Notes: generated by a model from the letters alone, not told the origin. Shown: positions 33,687 through 44,007, counted from the first letter of the stretch. The stretch is DNA of 64,000 bases from Corallincola platygyrae (GCF_039544265.1 NZ_BAABLI010000008.1:541135-605134), one strand, 5' to 3'. Program-made: numbers and translations.

Positions 33687-36600
33687 CTAGGTAGTACGGA
33701 GATCTTATCTGGGGTGGCACCGATCGCACGCAGGCTGGGTCGATACATATCCTCGACATAGCTGGGCGGCACTTTATAAGTGCCTGGTGTCACCGCCCGC
33801 ATCAGGTAGACCAGAGTTTGTTCGCCACGCCCATACAGGTCAACAGCGCCGATATAGCGATCATCTCTGTATTCCTGATGTTTGATATAGCCGTTCCAGC
33901 CAGATTGCCAGGCAGGTTTGCCATCAATGGTGAGATCACTCAATTGGATACTGTGGCTGAGGTTTGGATTCTCCAACTCAAATCCGGCAGGCAGGGCATC
34001 CACCACCAGCGCGTCTGGCGTGCGCTGTTCTGCGGAAAGGGTCAGGCGAACAATCACCAGATCACCCACTGTGATGTCATCGAAGCTCAGAGGCTCACCC
34101 TGGCGGTTGTAGTAGCGGCGATCGACTTTAAGTCCGTTAGATTCAGGTTTGGGCTTTTTGGTTGGATAACCGACTGTGGTCAGGTCGAGATAGACACTGT
34201 CAGCCCCTTGTGTGGTCAGTTGCAGGCTAGGCATTTTACCCTGCCAGAGCTGGCTGAACGGCTCGCTTTGCTGCAGACGTTGCGCTTGACCAGCAATGGT
34301 CAGCGTAGCTCGCCAGTCCTTCTCAACATTCAGTTGCAGCGCTAATTGCAGCAGCGCTGCACGCTCTTGCGTACTAAGCCACTGACGGCGGGTGAGTTGG
34401 TCTGCCAGGTCTAACAGACCGTCGCTCTGCAATGAAGGTGCTAACCCATAGCGGCCAAGCAGGGCCAGTACAATGGCATTGTCACGAATGGGTGAGCCGT
34501 AATCGCTCAGGTACTTGTTTTCATCTCGGCGCGTGGTTTGAGCCATCGCCAGTGCTTGAGTGCTGCGCTCTTCATCGCCCAGTTGTTTCAAGGCAATCGC
34601 CATATGTACTAGGGGCAGAGGTGACTCGGCAAACTCTCGACTGCGATCAAACAGGGTTCTCAGGGTGCCCAGTGACGCTTTTTGCTGTTTACTCAGCAGG
34701 TAGGCAGCATACGCCTGATAAGCAAAGCGAGAGTGGTTAGGTGACTCTGAATAGTGGCTGGTCATAAACTCGCTGCGCAAGTAGTGCTGCAGTCGATCAA
34801 CAGCAGCATTCAGGGCTTTCTCCGGTACCTGATAACCGTTGTCTTTGGCAGTAAGCAGGAAGTCGGTGACATACACTGTCAGCCAGGGCTCTTCGGGGCT
34901 GCGGTTGTTCCATAGGCCAAAGCTGCCATTGGACTTCTGTTTTGCCAGCAGTCTGCTGATGGCGTCATCGATCGCTGACTGTGGTTCAAGACCTTCAGGT
35001 AAAACCAGGTTGAGTTTGGCACGGCTATGGCTGTTGGTGACCAACAATGGCCAACCGCGACTGGTAGTTTGCTCAAGGCAGCCGTATGGATATTGCAGGA
35101 GATACTTAAACTGCTGATCCAGAGAAAGAGGTGGGATAGCATCCAGCACCAGCTGGGTTTGTAAGGTACTGGTTTCCAGCCCCTTGTGTAGAGACTTATC
35201 CATGGTAAATGGACGGTGCCTTACGACCAGTTTTCGCACGTTTCTTGTTTCGGCTGGGTATGCTGGGCGCAGAGGCAGTTTCCACTCACGGTTAACTTTT
35301 ACCTGTTCATTGCCAACTTCAACGGTCAGTTTTGCTGAGCCTTCACGTTTCTGAACGATGACAGGCAGTATTACGGTTTCTTTCTGCTTTGGTTTCAGCG
35401 TGACGCTGTCAGGCAGCGCTTCTTTCAGGAATAGCAATTTGTCATCGGTTTCTACGCTTAATGTCAGGGTTTGTTCCTGCTCTGTCATGTTGCGCAGATC
35501 CAGAGCCAGTTGACTCGTGTCGCCCTGGGCTAAAAAGCGGGGGGCGCCGAGCTGGGCGACAATCGGTGCTGCAATCACACTGCTGTGCTGCGCCAATGCA
35601 AATTGACTCTCGGAGAAGGCAAACGCCATCAGTTTCAGCTCGCCGTTAAAGTCGGGCAGCGAGAGTGCCAGTTGCAGTTCGCCGTTGTTGTCAAAACGAA
35701 CGGGCCCCTGCCACAGAGAGACGATTTTCACTTCATTGTTGAGTTCGCCGCCGCGCTCCAGCATCGCAGCGTCACCGCCGTATTTGAGGGTGGCATCTTT
35801 GCCTTTATAGCGGTGGATGACACGGCCATAGTTATCGAACAGATCGAGAGCAAAACGCTTCTGACCAAACAGCAGCGCCAGCGGATCTTCCACTTGGTAG
35901 TTACTGACATTCAACGCGCCTTGGTCAACAGCGGCAACGACGGCGTAAGCGCTGTGGCTTTGTCCGCCTTGCAGGGTTAGTGTCACCGGCAGATCTGTCA
36001 GTGGTAGCGCTTTATCAGGGCTATTCAAGGCAAGCTGGTAGGCGCGATGACTGCGATCCAGCTTTAAAGGTGTAATGCCCAATGCCCGCATCGGTTTATT
36101 TGCCTGAACTTTGGCTTCCGGTTGTGCGATAAGTACCGATACGTGCAGGTCATGGCGTTGCCAGGAGGGATCGATGGGAATCGATACTTCCCGCTCGGCA
36201 TCATCGAGTTCAAGGGCTTGCCACCATAGAAGCTGATCACTGTTTTCCACCATAACTAAGCCGTAGCCTTCATAGGGGGCTTTGATGGTCAGTTCGGCGT
36301 TGTCACCGGCCTGGTAACTGGGCTTATCCAGTGTGAGCTGAACCATATCGGGTTTCAGCATCTCTGGTGATTGTCCGCCCCAGTAGCCTATGCGGAACGA
36401 CAGGCTCGATACATTGTTCTCACCATTCGTCACTTTGAGCAGATACTCACCGGGCGCCAGAGGTGGCGCAAAACTGGCAGGCTCTCCTGCCGATACTGTC
36501 AGGCGGGTCTCCAGCTCCGTATAGGGTTTGGTTGTATGGTCGTAAAACCAACCCGCTCCCTCCTCATAACGCCAGAAATAGTCTCTGTTTTCGTTAATCA

Positions 36601-38554
36601 GGGTGAGTTGCAGTTCGCCATCCACCACTTCGCCCTGGGCATTTAAGTTGAGCAGAGAGATTGGCGCGGGTTTACCACTGGCATGATTGTTTGGATCAAA
36701 CGCCAATTTAATGGCGGGCCAGCTCGCATCTTGCGGCCAGCTGGTTTTCTCCTGACGTCGATTGATCGCCCGGCCACCTTCTTCAAACACACTCACGCGG
36801 TAGAGATAGTTCAGTGGGCCAGCGATATCTCGCCATTCATTGGCCTGCTGGGGTGTAACTTTTAGTTCTGTCCTGCCAGCATCGTTTAACTGTGCTGGGT
36901 TCAGGTAGATCCAACGCTGCCGTTCAGCGTCATCCTGCTGGCCCACCACGTAACCCTGCCACTGACTGAAAGGCGTCCGGGCCAGGCTGACGGTCAGTTC
37001 TGCTTCCACAGCGTTGCCGTCAGCAGGTGCGCCATAAAGATAGTCGGCGGCGACCTTTAAACGGTTAGCTTCTGTCGCCGATACGACTCGCGCTGGTTGT
37101 TCGTCATCCAGCGTTACTTTAATCCGTTCAGGTAGAAACTCCTCGACAAGCACTGGCCAGTGACGAACACTACCTGCCGCACTCTTGAGCTCTACCAGCC
37201 ATTCGCCAGTCAGCGCGGCACTGTCGAACGTATAGTTGATTTCAAACTCGCCGAATTCTGAGGGCAGCAGTGTATGCTCCTGCACCGTCTGTCCATCAGG
37301 GCGAACTACCTTGACGGTAACAGACATTCCAGGAAGCACCCTGCCATCACCGTCCCTCATCATCGCCATGATGCGCATTGCCTCGCCGGGGCGGTAAAGA
37401 TCCCTTGATGCAAACAGGTAGAACTGTTGAGGTGAATATACCTGCTCGCCCAGTTTGAACTCAGAAAGGTCCAGCGCCTGGCGACGAACTTCCAGTGCGG
37501 CCATCTGCTGGTCTTTTTTGACCAAGACAATGGCGGCTTTTTCATGGGCGGGAATATCTGCTCGACCATCCAGATCGCTTTCACCATCCCAAAGCAACTC
37601 GCCCTTATAATCCAGCAGTTCCACTTTGGCCTGGGAAATGGCTGCGCCATCTTTAAGAGACCGACTAAACAGCGTCATGCCGTTGCGATATTTTCTCGCA
37701 TGGAGGCCAAGATCACTGATGGAGAAGTAAGTGGTTTGGTGTGACCACTTGTACTCGCCAAGTGGTGTCATCACAGCCAGGTAGATCCCCGGCTTATTCA
37801 GGGATTCGGCAGTTACCGGAAGCAGTACGGTTTGACGGCGGTTGGCTTCGGTATTGAGCTTGTACCTACCGCTGTAGACAAGCTCGCCAGACTGGGTGAG
37901 CTGTTGCAGCTCATAATTGTCCATATTGGTGGCGGGTGCGTGGTATCTCAGCAGTTGCGGCAGGTAGCTTTCATCCATGCGGAAAAAGTCGATATTAACC
38001 TCATCGACGTTGATCGCAGTTACCGGCAGCTTAGGGGCCTGATTCAGCGGCAGCACAAAACCATTGCTACTAAAAGCCGCACCAGCCGCCAGCGCCCGAG
38101 TGGTAATAGCAATCGCCTGGCTGTCCTGCAGGCTGACGTCATTGATGCCAAGTAACCCTGCGCTTAGTTCAACCTGGTACTGTGTTTCCGGCGTTACAAA
38201 CGGGAGGTAGAGGGTTTTACCGTCGGAAGATTGGATCCAGTCCTGCTCAATTATCTGGTCAGCGATGCGCACGCTAAGCCAGTTTTTCCAGCTGGTTTGT
38301 GGCTGCAAGGGTACTGAAAAGGTCAATGCCAACGCAGGGCCATCCATCACAGTACGTTCGCCAGACTGCAACAATGTCAGCGCTTTGCCCTGATAAAATG
38401 CTTGTTGCTCTTCAAGCAGATCGAGGTTGGGCCCCTCCATGCGTATTTGGGAGGTCACTGGTGAGGATGCCGTTGGTTGTTGTGGTGCCTGTTTTGCTGA
38501 GTCACAGCCGACCACAAGTGCCAATGAACATAGCAGTAACGTTAGAATGCGCAT
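33683..38554 (-). CDS. Bacterial alpha-2-macroglobulin (YfhM-like lipoprotein with thioester)
   Basis: A 1623-residue periplasmic lipoprotein (MRILTLLLCSLALVVGCDS, lipid Cys 17) thought to trap proteases that breach the envelope. It has macroglobulin-like domains, a bait-like region, and the intact thioester motif GCLEQ (C1159), followed by an alpha/alpha toroid (about 1170-1400) and a C-terminal receptor-like domain. The frame is open to 38725, but the lipoprotein signal fixes the start at 38554. It pairs with pbpC, whose product repairs peptidoglycan. Confidence 0.95.
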   Translation of the reverse strand: MRILTLLLCSLALVVGCDSAKQAPQQPTASSPVTSQIRMEGPNLDLLEEQQAFYQGKALTLLQSGERTVMDGPALALTFSVPLQPQTSWKNWLSVRIADQIIEQDWIQSSDGKTLYLPFVTPETQYQVELSAGLLGINDVSLQDSQAIAITTRALAAGAAFSSNGFVLPLNQAPKLPVTAINVDEVNIDFFRMDESYLPQLLRYHAPATNMDNYELQQLTQSGELVYSGRYKLNTEANRRQTVLLPVTAESLNKPGIYLAVMTPLGEYKWSHQTTYFSISDLGLHARKYRNGMTLFSRSLKDGAAISQAKVELLDYKGELLWDGESDLDGRADIPAHEKAAIVLVKKDQQMAALEVRRQALDLSEFKLGEQVYSPQQFYLFASRDLYRPGEAMRIMAMMRDGDGRVLPGMSVTVKVVRPDGQTVQEHTLLPSEFGEFEINYTFDSAALTGEWLVELKSAAGSVRHWPVLVEEFLPERIKVTLDDEQPARVVSATEANRLKVAADYLYGAPADGNAVEAELTVSLARTPFSQWQGYVVGQQDDAERQRWIYLNPAQLNDAGRTELKVTPQQANEWRDIAGPLNYLYRVSVFEEGGRAINRRQEKTSWPQDASWPAIKLAFDPNNHASGKPAPISLLNLNAQGEVVDGELQLTLINENRDYFWRYEEGAGWFYDHTTKPYTELETRLTVSAGEPASFAPPLAPGEYLLKVTNGENNVSSLSFRIGYWGGQSPEMLKPDMVQLTLDKPSYQAGDNAELTIKAPYEGYGLVMVENSDQLLWWQALELDDAEREVSIPIDPSWQRHDLHVSVLIAQPEAKVQANKPMRALGITPLKLDRSHRAYQLALNSPDKALPLTDLPVTLTLQGGQSHSAYAVVAAVDQGALNVSNYQVEDPLALLFGQKRFALDLFDNYGRVIHRYKGKDATLKYGGDAAMLERGGELNNEVKIVSLWQGPVRFDNNGELQLALSLPDFNGELKLMAFAFSESQFALAQHSSVIAAPIVAQLGAPRFLAQGDTSQLALDLRNMTEQEQTLTLSVETDDKLLFLKEALPDSVTLKPKQKETVILPVIVQKREGSAKLTVEVGNEQVKVNREWKLPLRPAYPAETRNVRKLVVRHRPFTMDKSLHKGLETSTLQTQLVLDAIPPLSLDQQFKYLLQYPYGCLEQTTSRGWPLLVTNSHSRAKLNLVLPEGLEPQSAIDDAISRLLAKQKSNGSFGLWNNRSPEEPWLTVYVTDFLLTAKDNGYQVPEKALNAAVDRLQHYLRSEFMTSHYSESPNHSRFAYQAYAAYLLSKQQKASLGTLRTLFDRSREFAESPLPLVHMAIALKQLGDEERSTQALAMAQTTRRDENKYLSDYGSPIRDNAIVLALLGRYGLAPSLQSDGLLDLADQLTRRQWLSTQERAALLQLALQLNVEKDWRATLTIAGQAQRLQQSEPFSQLWQGKMPSLQLTTQGADSVYLDLTTVGYPTKKPKPESNGLKVDRRYYNRQGEPLSFDDITVGDLVIVRLTLSAEQRTPDALVVDALPAGFELENPNLSHSIQLSDLTIDGKPAWQSGWNGYIKHQEYRDDRYIGAVDLYGRGEQTLVYLMRAVTPGTYKVPPSYVEDMYRPSLRAIGATPDKISVLPR

Positions 38555-38901
38555 GGATGTCAAAGCCTTAGAGCAAAGTGTTGGCTGAAGAATATCTAAG
38601 CACCGGAGCGAGGGCCAGTGATACAACAGCGAGTGGTGAACTGGTACACGAAAAAAGTGGCTGACTGGGGCAAAAAACAATCGAAAGCCGCCGGGGGAAT
38701 GTGCGGAATGGCGCATTGTGAGCATTTACTAACACTAGGTTGAGACTTTGCGCACGAAATTTGGGGGCTCGCTCTTGGCTAATGGCGTTAGTTCGGGCAT
38801 CTTCGACGGAGCTCCGAGAGTTCACTTCAGGTGAGTACTCCTTCCGGAGCGCTCCCACCAAGTGAAGCGTTTATTTAGTTAGGTATATCGGTATTCGAAC
38901 T
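38555..38901. other. Intergenic region with a hairpin-rich segment before the PUD-GGDEF-EAL gene
   Basis: About 350 bp separates two divergent genes. Near 38805-38870 there are nested inverted repeats: arms ggagctccg / cggagcgctcc enclose ttcactt/aggtga and acttc/gaagt pairs. I see no convincing protein-coding gene in it and no match to known c-di-GMP riboswitch cores. It may be a leader or operator for the c-di-GMP gene. Confidence 0.4.
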
Positions 38902-41187
38902 ATGTTGTCTGTACAAAGAGTGTTGCTGACGCTGCTAGCCGGCGCACTGCTTGTCGTAAGCCAGGGAATCATGGCGCAACAGGAGCCTGATACAGTAAGG
39001 ATCCACTATCACCGTCCCAATGGTGACTACAAAGGGTGGGGGATGCACCTGTGGGGAGATGATCTGGCACTGCAACAGGCAGTGAGCTGGCGCTTTCCCT
39101 ATATGCCTACTGGTGAGGATGAGTTCGGCATCTATTTTGATGTGCCGGTAATCGCTGATGCCAAGGGATTTGGCTTTATTCTTCACAAAGGATCAGAAAA
39201 GAACGTCAACAAAGACATGGTGCTGAGCATCAGTCGAGATGGCCGTGAAGTGTGGCAGCTGCAAGGCGATACCAAGATTTACCTGTCCAACCCCCTAACA
39301 GATGCCGATGCCAGTGCAAAAGTGGCAGATGCGGCAGAAAAAGAACCGGACGCCGAAGCCCGAGTACTCTCACTGCTGGAAACCCTTAGAAAAGACAACG
39401 AGAAACGCCTTTCAGAAAAAGAGGCTTCATTAAAAGCACTGCGTGACCAGTTAGCGCAGGAAAGCGCTGCGCGTAGGGTTGCTGAACAAGCGCTGGCAGA
39501 AAGTCAGGGAGGTCTGGGAGAAAAAGATCGCGAATTGGAAGTGGCACTTTTGAGTGCACAGACTCGTGAGAAAGAACTGAACAAACGTGTCGCGGTGCTC
39601 CAGGAAGAGATCAACAAGTTGATCCAGATGAGTCGTCAGACGCCAGAGCGAGTCCTTGAATCTCAGACAAACTGGCTGGATTGGGCGAGTCGAATTGCTG
39701 TGTTTATTCTGGTAGCGGTTCTATTGGCCTTGGCGACCATCTATCGTCGCCAACATGGCCGGATGGTCAAAACCATGCTGGCCCAAAAGGCCGAGCTGGT
39801 GTCTGCTCAGGAGAAAATATCCAGAGATACTGAGGAACGACAGCAAGTCGAACAGAAGATGCTAAACCTGGCCGGTGTTGATGAGCTCACCGGGCTCCCA
39901 AACCGAAGTGTGTTTACCCGTTCCATGCAACACTCGGTTGCTAAGGCAAAACGCTCCAACCGAAAAATGGCACTGCTATTCATCGATCTGGACCGCTTTA
40001 AGCTGATTAATGACACCTTGGGTCATGATTATGGCGACCAGGTGCTGAAGACGGTGTCTGAGCGTTTCAAAGAGTGTATTCGAGAGGTCGATATTCTGGC
40101 CCGCCTCGGTGGTGATGAGTTTGTACTTATGATCGAAGATCTGGTCGATCCTAAGTATCTGGCCGGTGTCGCGAGTAAGATTATCAGTGCTGCGCAGCAG
40201 CCTTTCTTTATGGCCGGTCAGGAGTACCATGTCTCTGCAAGCGTTGGCATTGCTACCTATCCCAAAGATGCCAAAGATGGCTCAGCACTACTGAAACATG
40301 CTGATATTGCCATGTATCGTGCCAAAGACGCGGGCAAAAATACTTACCAGTTCTACTCCGAGCAAATGAACATCCACTCGCTGCAGCAGCTGGCCCTTGA
40401 GTCTAGCTTGCGCAGTTCTATTGAGCGTGATGAGCTACGTCTGTTCTATCAGCCAATTGTTGATGCAAAACAAGGGCGTGTGGTAGCGATGGAAGCCCTA
40501 TTGCGTTGGCAGCATCCAGACATGGGCCTGATTGGCCCAATGCAGTTTATTCCTATTGCAGAAGACTCCGGTCTGATTGTGCCAATTGGTGAATGGGTAC
40601 TGCAGACCGCCTGTGCACAGGGTAGACAGTGGCATGATCAGGGCATGGATGTTGCGTTGACCGTCAACCTGTCACCTCGCCAATTGATGGACCCTGACAT
40701 CGTTGAAACCGTCGCCAGAGCACTCAAAGAAACTGGTTTTTCTTCTGAGTCACTGACGCTGGAGATCACCGAAGATCTGATGATGAGCAACCCGGAAGAG
40801 ACGGTCGAAACCATCGAAGAGTTGCGTCAATTGGGAATCAAGTTTGCCTTGGACGACTTTGGTACGGGCTATTCATCACTCAGCTACCTGAAGCGGTTCC
40901 CCATAGATACCTTGAAGATCGATCGTAGTTTCCTTCAGGGCGTGCCAAATGATATTGATGACTCAGCCATCACCGCAGCGATTGTCGCAATGGGCAAGAG
41001 CCTGCGATTGAACGTGATCGCTGAAGGAGTTGAGACGACTGAGCAGTGCGATTTTCTGTTAAAACAGGGCTGCCGCCATATGCAGGGCTACGCGTTTGCT
41101 AAACCGATGCCAGCGGATGAGGTCAGTCCATTCCTCGATGGTGCTAAAGACAGCTTTGATGTTTTAGCAGGTGTTTCTGCCAGCTAA
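38902..41187 (+). CDS. Membrane GGDEF-EAL protein with periplasmic pullulanase-associated (PUD) domain
   Basis: A 761-residue c-di-GMP enzyme. In order: signal peptide (1-25), a PUD-like carbohydrate-binding domain (about 30-130, VRIHYHRPNGDYKGWGMHLWGDD), a long coiled coil (150-245), one membrane helix (about 262-281), GGDEF, then EAL. The GGDEF motif is intact (403-407) with an I-site RxxD (394-397). EAL 531-533, ITED, DDFGTGYSS and AEGVE are intact, so both activities are possible. PUD domains bind alpha-glucans in pullulanases, suggesting a sugar-sensing input. It is followed after 24 bp by a phospholipase D-like gene. Confidence 0.9.
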   Translation: MLSVQRVLLTLLAGALLVVSQGIMAQQEPDTVRIHYHRPNGDYKGWGMHLWGDDLALQQAVSWRFPYMPTGEDEFGIYFDVPVIADAKGFGFILHKGSEKNVNKDMVLSISRDGREVWQLQGDTKIYLSNPLTDADASAKVADAAEKEPDAEARVLSLLETLRKDNEKRLSEKEASLKALRDQLAQESAARRVAEQALAESQGGLGEKDRELEVALLSAQTREKELNKRVAVLQEEINKLIQMSRQTPERVLESQTNWLDWASRIAVFILVAVLLALATIYRRQHGRMVKTMLAQKAELVSAQEKISRDTEERQQVEQKMLNLAGVDELTGLPNRSVFTRSMQHSVAKAKRSNRKMALLFIDLDRFKLINDTLGHDYGDQVLKTVSERFKECIREVDILARLGGDEFVLMIEDLVDPKYLAGVASKIISAAQQPFFMAGQEYHVSASVGIATYPKDAKDGSALLKHADIAMYRAKDAGKNTYQFYSEQMNIHSLQQLALESSLRSSIERDELRLFYQPIVDAKQGRVVAMEALLRWQHPDMGLIGPMQFIPIAEDSGLIVPIGEWVLQTACAQGRQWHDQGMDVALTVNLSPRQLMDPDIVETVARALKETGFSSESLTLEITEDLMMSNPEETVETIEELRQLGIKFALDDFGTGYSSLSYLKRFPIDTLKIDRSFLQGVPNDIDDSAITAAIVAMGKSLRLNVIAEGVETTEQCDFLLKQGCRHMQGYAFAKPMPADEVSPFLDGAKDSFDVLAGVSAS

Positions 41188-41211
41188 TACCAATACAACA
41201 AGGAGTGTTCA

Positions 41212-42762
41212 TTGTTGCTTTCGTGGTTTAGTTTTTCATCAAAGTCCCGCAATGTGGCGGGACTCGTTGTCTCTACGTTTCTGATTTGTTTCTCTGTATC
41301 TGTTGCTGCAAACTCCGGCCCCCTTCAAACAGAAAACGCCTCTGCTCCGCTCAGCCAGCTGCTCTCCCAACTCAAACAAGACCTCAGCCAGAAGACAGGT
41401 GTATATCTACTCGAATATGGCGAAGAGTCTTTGATTGGCCGCGCCTGGTTAACACAACAGGCTGAAAATTCGATCGACGTTCAGTACTTTATCTGGAGTA
41501 GTGACAACATAGGTACGCTGGCGGCTGAGGCGCTACTTAGTGCTGCAGAGCGCGGAGTTAAAGTTAGAGTATTAGTTGATGATCTACTCGTGGACGCCGA
41601 AGAGCAAACCCTGATGGCGTTGGTGGCGCACCCAAACGTGCAGGTAAAGATTTACAACCCACTGCACTCGGTTGGTGTGAATGGTGTTGAGCGCCTGTTT
41701 AATGTGGCTTTTGGTTTCCGTAAGGTGAACCAGAGGATGCACGATAAAACAGCGATATTTGATGGTTCCGTTGGGATCACTGGCGGCCGTAATATGGCTG
41801 ACGAATACTACGATTTTGACCAAGCCTATAACTTCCGCGACCGCGACATTTTGCTGGTTGGTGCGGCAGTCAAGGATATGCAAACCAACTTTGAAAACTT
41901 CTGGCAAAGCGAGCTTTCTCATCCGGTGGAGAATCTGTTATCGAGCGCAGCGAAGCGTTTGACCGAGCAAGAGATAGGCGCATTTCAGCAAGCGCTTCAT
42001 GACTATGCCAAAAACCCGGAAAATTTTGCGCCGGAAGTAAGGCAGCAACTGGCCGATCTACCAACAAAGTTTGATGCGCTAATGGAGGAGTTGGTCTGGA
42101 CCTCTGTGAAGTTTGTCCATGATATGCCGGGTAAAAATGATGGCAAGCAGGGGCTGCAGGGCGGTGGTGTATCGACAGAGATCCTGGTGCAGGCACTCTC
42201 TTCTGCATCTGACACCATTACCATACAATCGCCCTATCTGGTGCTGCCTGAGGGCGGCCTGGCGTTTTTTGCTGATAAGGTGAAGCAGGGCGTCAAAGTG
42301 CGTATTGTCACTAACTCGCTTGCTTCGACAGATAATCTGCCTGCATTCAGCGGTTATGCCAAAATTCGGAATGATTTACTCGAGATTGGCGTAGAGCTAT
42401 ACGAAACCAAACCCTTTCCCATGTCTCAGCAGGCCCTGATGGCGCGCTATCCTACCCACAGAGAGCTGGGGCGTTATCCGGTTTTCGCCCTTCATGCCAA
42501 AAGCTTCGTGGTGGATGGTGAATTGGCCTATGTAGGTACATTTAACCTTGATCCTCGCTCGGCTCACCTCAACACAGAAGTGGGCGCGCTAATGCGGGAT
42601 AAAGCCATCGCAGAACAATTGGAGCAAGCCATCTTAGACGATATGGCGCCGGGTAATAGTTGGCGGATCAGCGAAGATTATGACCCGGACGAGCACGCCG
42701 GTTTCTGGAAGCGCACCAAACTACAGGGCTTTAAACTGCTACCGCTGGACCCGATTCTTTAG
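41212..42762 (+). CDS. Phospholipase D-family protein, cardiolipin synthase-like (ClsC/YmdC type)
   Basis: A 516-residue exported or membrane-anchored enzyme with two HKD motifs: MHDKTAIFDGSVGITGGRNMADEYYD (about 178-203) and LHAKSFVVDGELAYVGTFNLDPRS (about 427-450). The spacing and GGRNMADEYYD match the ClsC group, which makes cardiolipin from phosphatidylglycerol and phosphatidylethanolamine. It starts with TTG at 41212, six bases after AAGGAG. It is probably co-transcribed with the GGDEF-EAL gene. The exact substrate is inferred. Confidence 0.88.
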   Translation: MLLSWFSFSSKSRNVAGLVVSTFLICFSVSVAANSGPLQTENASAPLSQLLSQLKQDLSQKTGVYLLEYGEESLIGRAWLTQQAENSIDVQYFIWSSDNIGTLAAEALLSAAERGVKVRVLVDDLLVDAEEQTLMALVAHPNVQVKIYNPLHSVGVNGVERLFNVAFGFRKVNQRMHDKTAIFDGSVGITGGRNMADEYYDFDQAYNFRDRDILLVGAAVKDMQTNFENFWQSELSHPVENLLSSAAKRLTEQEIGAFQQALHDYAKNPENFAPEVRQQLADLPTKFDALMEELVWTSVKFVHDMPGKNDGKQGLQGGGVSTEILVQALSSASDTITIQSPYLVLPEGGLAFFADKVKQGVKVRIVTNSLASTDNLPAFSGYAKIRNDLLEIGVELYETKPFPMSQQALMARYPTHRELGRYPVFALHAKSFVVDGELAYVGTFNLDPRSAHLNTEVGALMRDKAIAEQLEQAILDDMAPGNSWRISEDYDPDEHAGFWKRTKLQGFKLLPLDPIL

Positions 42763-42785
42763 TGATAACCTAGCTATTAGTGCAC

Positions 42786-43796
42786 TTATGCGACCAATAG
42801 CTTAACCAGTGCGCCCGCCAGCTTACTGCTGTCATGTCGTGCAATATCAGCCTGGGCGTCAACTAAATCAAATCGGTGCATACGGTAGCGCTGCTCACAG
42901 TCACAGATATCTTTAAACCTGACAAAGGTACTTTTTTGAGCGGCATAACGCGCCAGAATACGCTCTGGTGGTCGTGCTTCGTTGTAGATGATTTCGTCCA
43001 GCGGGCGACCGATATAGGTCTCTACTTCACTGATAAAATCTTCCGCGTGATAGCTGTCGGTTTCACCAAATTTAGTCATGATGTTGGTGACATAAACGAT
43101 GCGTGCGCGGGTGGTTTGCAGCGCCTCTTTTACTCCCGGCACCAGCAGGTTAGGCACGATGCTGGTGTACAGATCGCCAGGGCCGATCAGAATGACCTGA
43201 GCTTTGTGAATTTGCTCCAACACCGGAGGAAATACAGAAACCTGGTCATTGTGGTGGGGCACCAGAAATACAGAAGAGATCTTTTCGCGCTGGTCGCCTC
43301 TGGGCAGGTCGATAGCGCTTTCGCCAAATACGCGGTCACCGTTTGTTAGCTCAGCTACCAATGTGGCCTTATCGGTCGTTACAGGCAGGATTTCGCCCCG
43401 TACGTCGAGGATCTCAGCCAAGGCTTTGATCCCTTCCTGAAACGAACCCGCGTATTGGCCTAACATTGTCAGCAGCATATTACCGGCATTGTGGCCTGCT
43501 AATCGTTCGCCACTGCTAAATCGCTTTAGCAACAGATCCCGTGCCACGTCCCTTTGCGGTGAGAGTGCCAGAATACATTTGAGAATATCACCAGGAGGCA
43601 GGATCCCCAGTTCATCACGCAGTTTACCTGTGCTGCCGCCACTGTCTGTCATCGAAACAATCGCCGTAATAGCAGCGTGTTCGAGATCTCTGAGCGAGGA
43701 GAGCAGGGCATACTGACCACTGCCACCGCCTATGGTGACGACGCGAACAGGGGAAGAGGGGGAAGCGTCATTCATTGCCGAGCCGATGAAACTCAT
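42786..43796 (-). CDS. YvcK/CofD-related gluconeogenesis factor
   Basis: A 336-residue cytosolic protein of the YvcK (YbhK) family. Marks are IGGGSGQYALLSSLRDL (about 21-37), VSMTDSGGSTGKLRDELGILPPGDILKCILALS (about 47-79), LAGHNAGNMLLTML, and IGPGDLYTSIVPNLLVPG. The family binds UDP-sugars and is needed for growth on gluconeogenic carbon and for cell-wall regulation in Bacillus. GGAG lies six bases before the ATG. It converges with the phospholipase D gene. Confidence 0.92.
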   Translation of the reverse strand: MSFIGSAMNDASPSSPVRVVTIGGGSGQYALLSSLRDLEHAAITAIVSMTDSGGSTGKLRDELGILPPGDILKCILALSPQRDVARDLLLKRFSSGERLAGHNAGNMLLTMLGQYAGSFQEGIKALAEILDVRGEILPVTTDKATLVAELTNGDRVFGESAIDLPRGDQREKISSVFLVPHHNDQVSVFPPVLEQIHKAQVILIGPGDLYTSIVPNLLVPGVKEALQTTRARIVYVTNIMTKFGETDSYHAEDFISEVETYIGRPLDEIIYNEARPPERILARYAAQKSTFVRFKDICDCEQRYRMHRFDLVDAQADIARHDSSKLAGALVKLLVA

Positions 43797-43971
43797 TTAC
43801 CACTCCAAACAATCTACGTTGTTTTGCTGGCTCAACTATGGGCCAGTGTCATCAATGTGTAAAGGTACGACAGAAGAAGCGTGAACCAGATAGTGAAACC
43901 CTTGCCTCTTCCTATTGAGAAGGAGCAAGCGGAACAAGTGTGAACACTCGCCTGACCTGTTTTTCAGGTAT

Positions 43972-43997
43972 AAAAAAACCCGCTCAAGGGGCGGGTT
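43972..43997 (-). terminator. Terminator after the tRNA-Phe/tRNA-Leu unit
   Basis: Arms AACCCGC (43977-43983) and GCGGGTT (43991-43997) with a 7-nt loop. On the minus strand the stem is followed by seven or more Ts (A tract from 43972). Confidence 0.85.
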
Positions 43998-44007
43998 CTT
44001 CAGAATT

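Noticed and set aside
38555..38725. N-terminal extension of the alpha-2-macroglobulin
   Set aside because: The lipoprotein signal starts at 38554; upstream residues do not fit an export signal.
38568..38861. 97-codon minus-strand frame between the alpha-2-macroglobulin and PUD-GGDEF-EAL genes
   Set aside because: It overlaps the hairpin-rich leader, has low-complexity Ser/Arg/Pro composition and no start signal; more likely non-coding.
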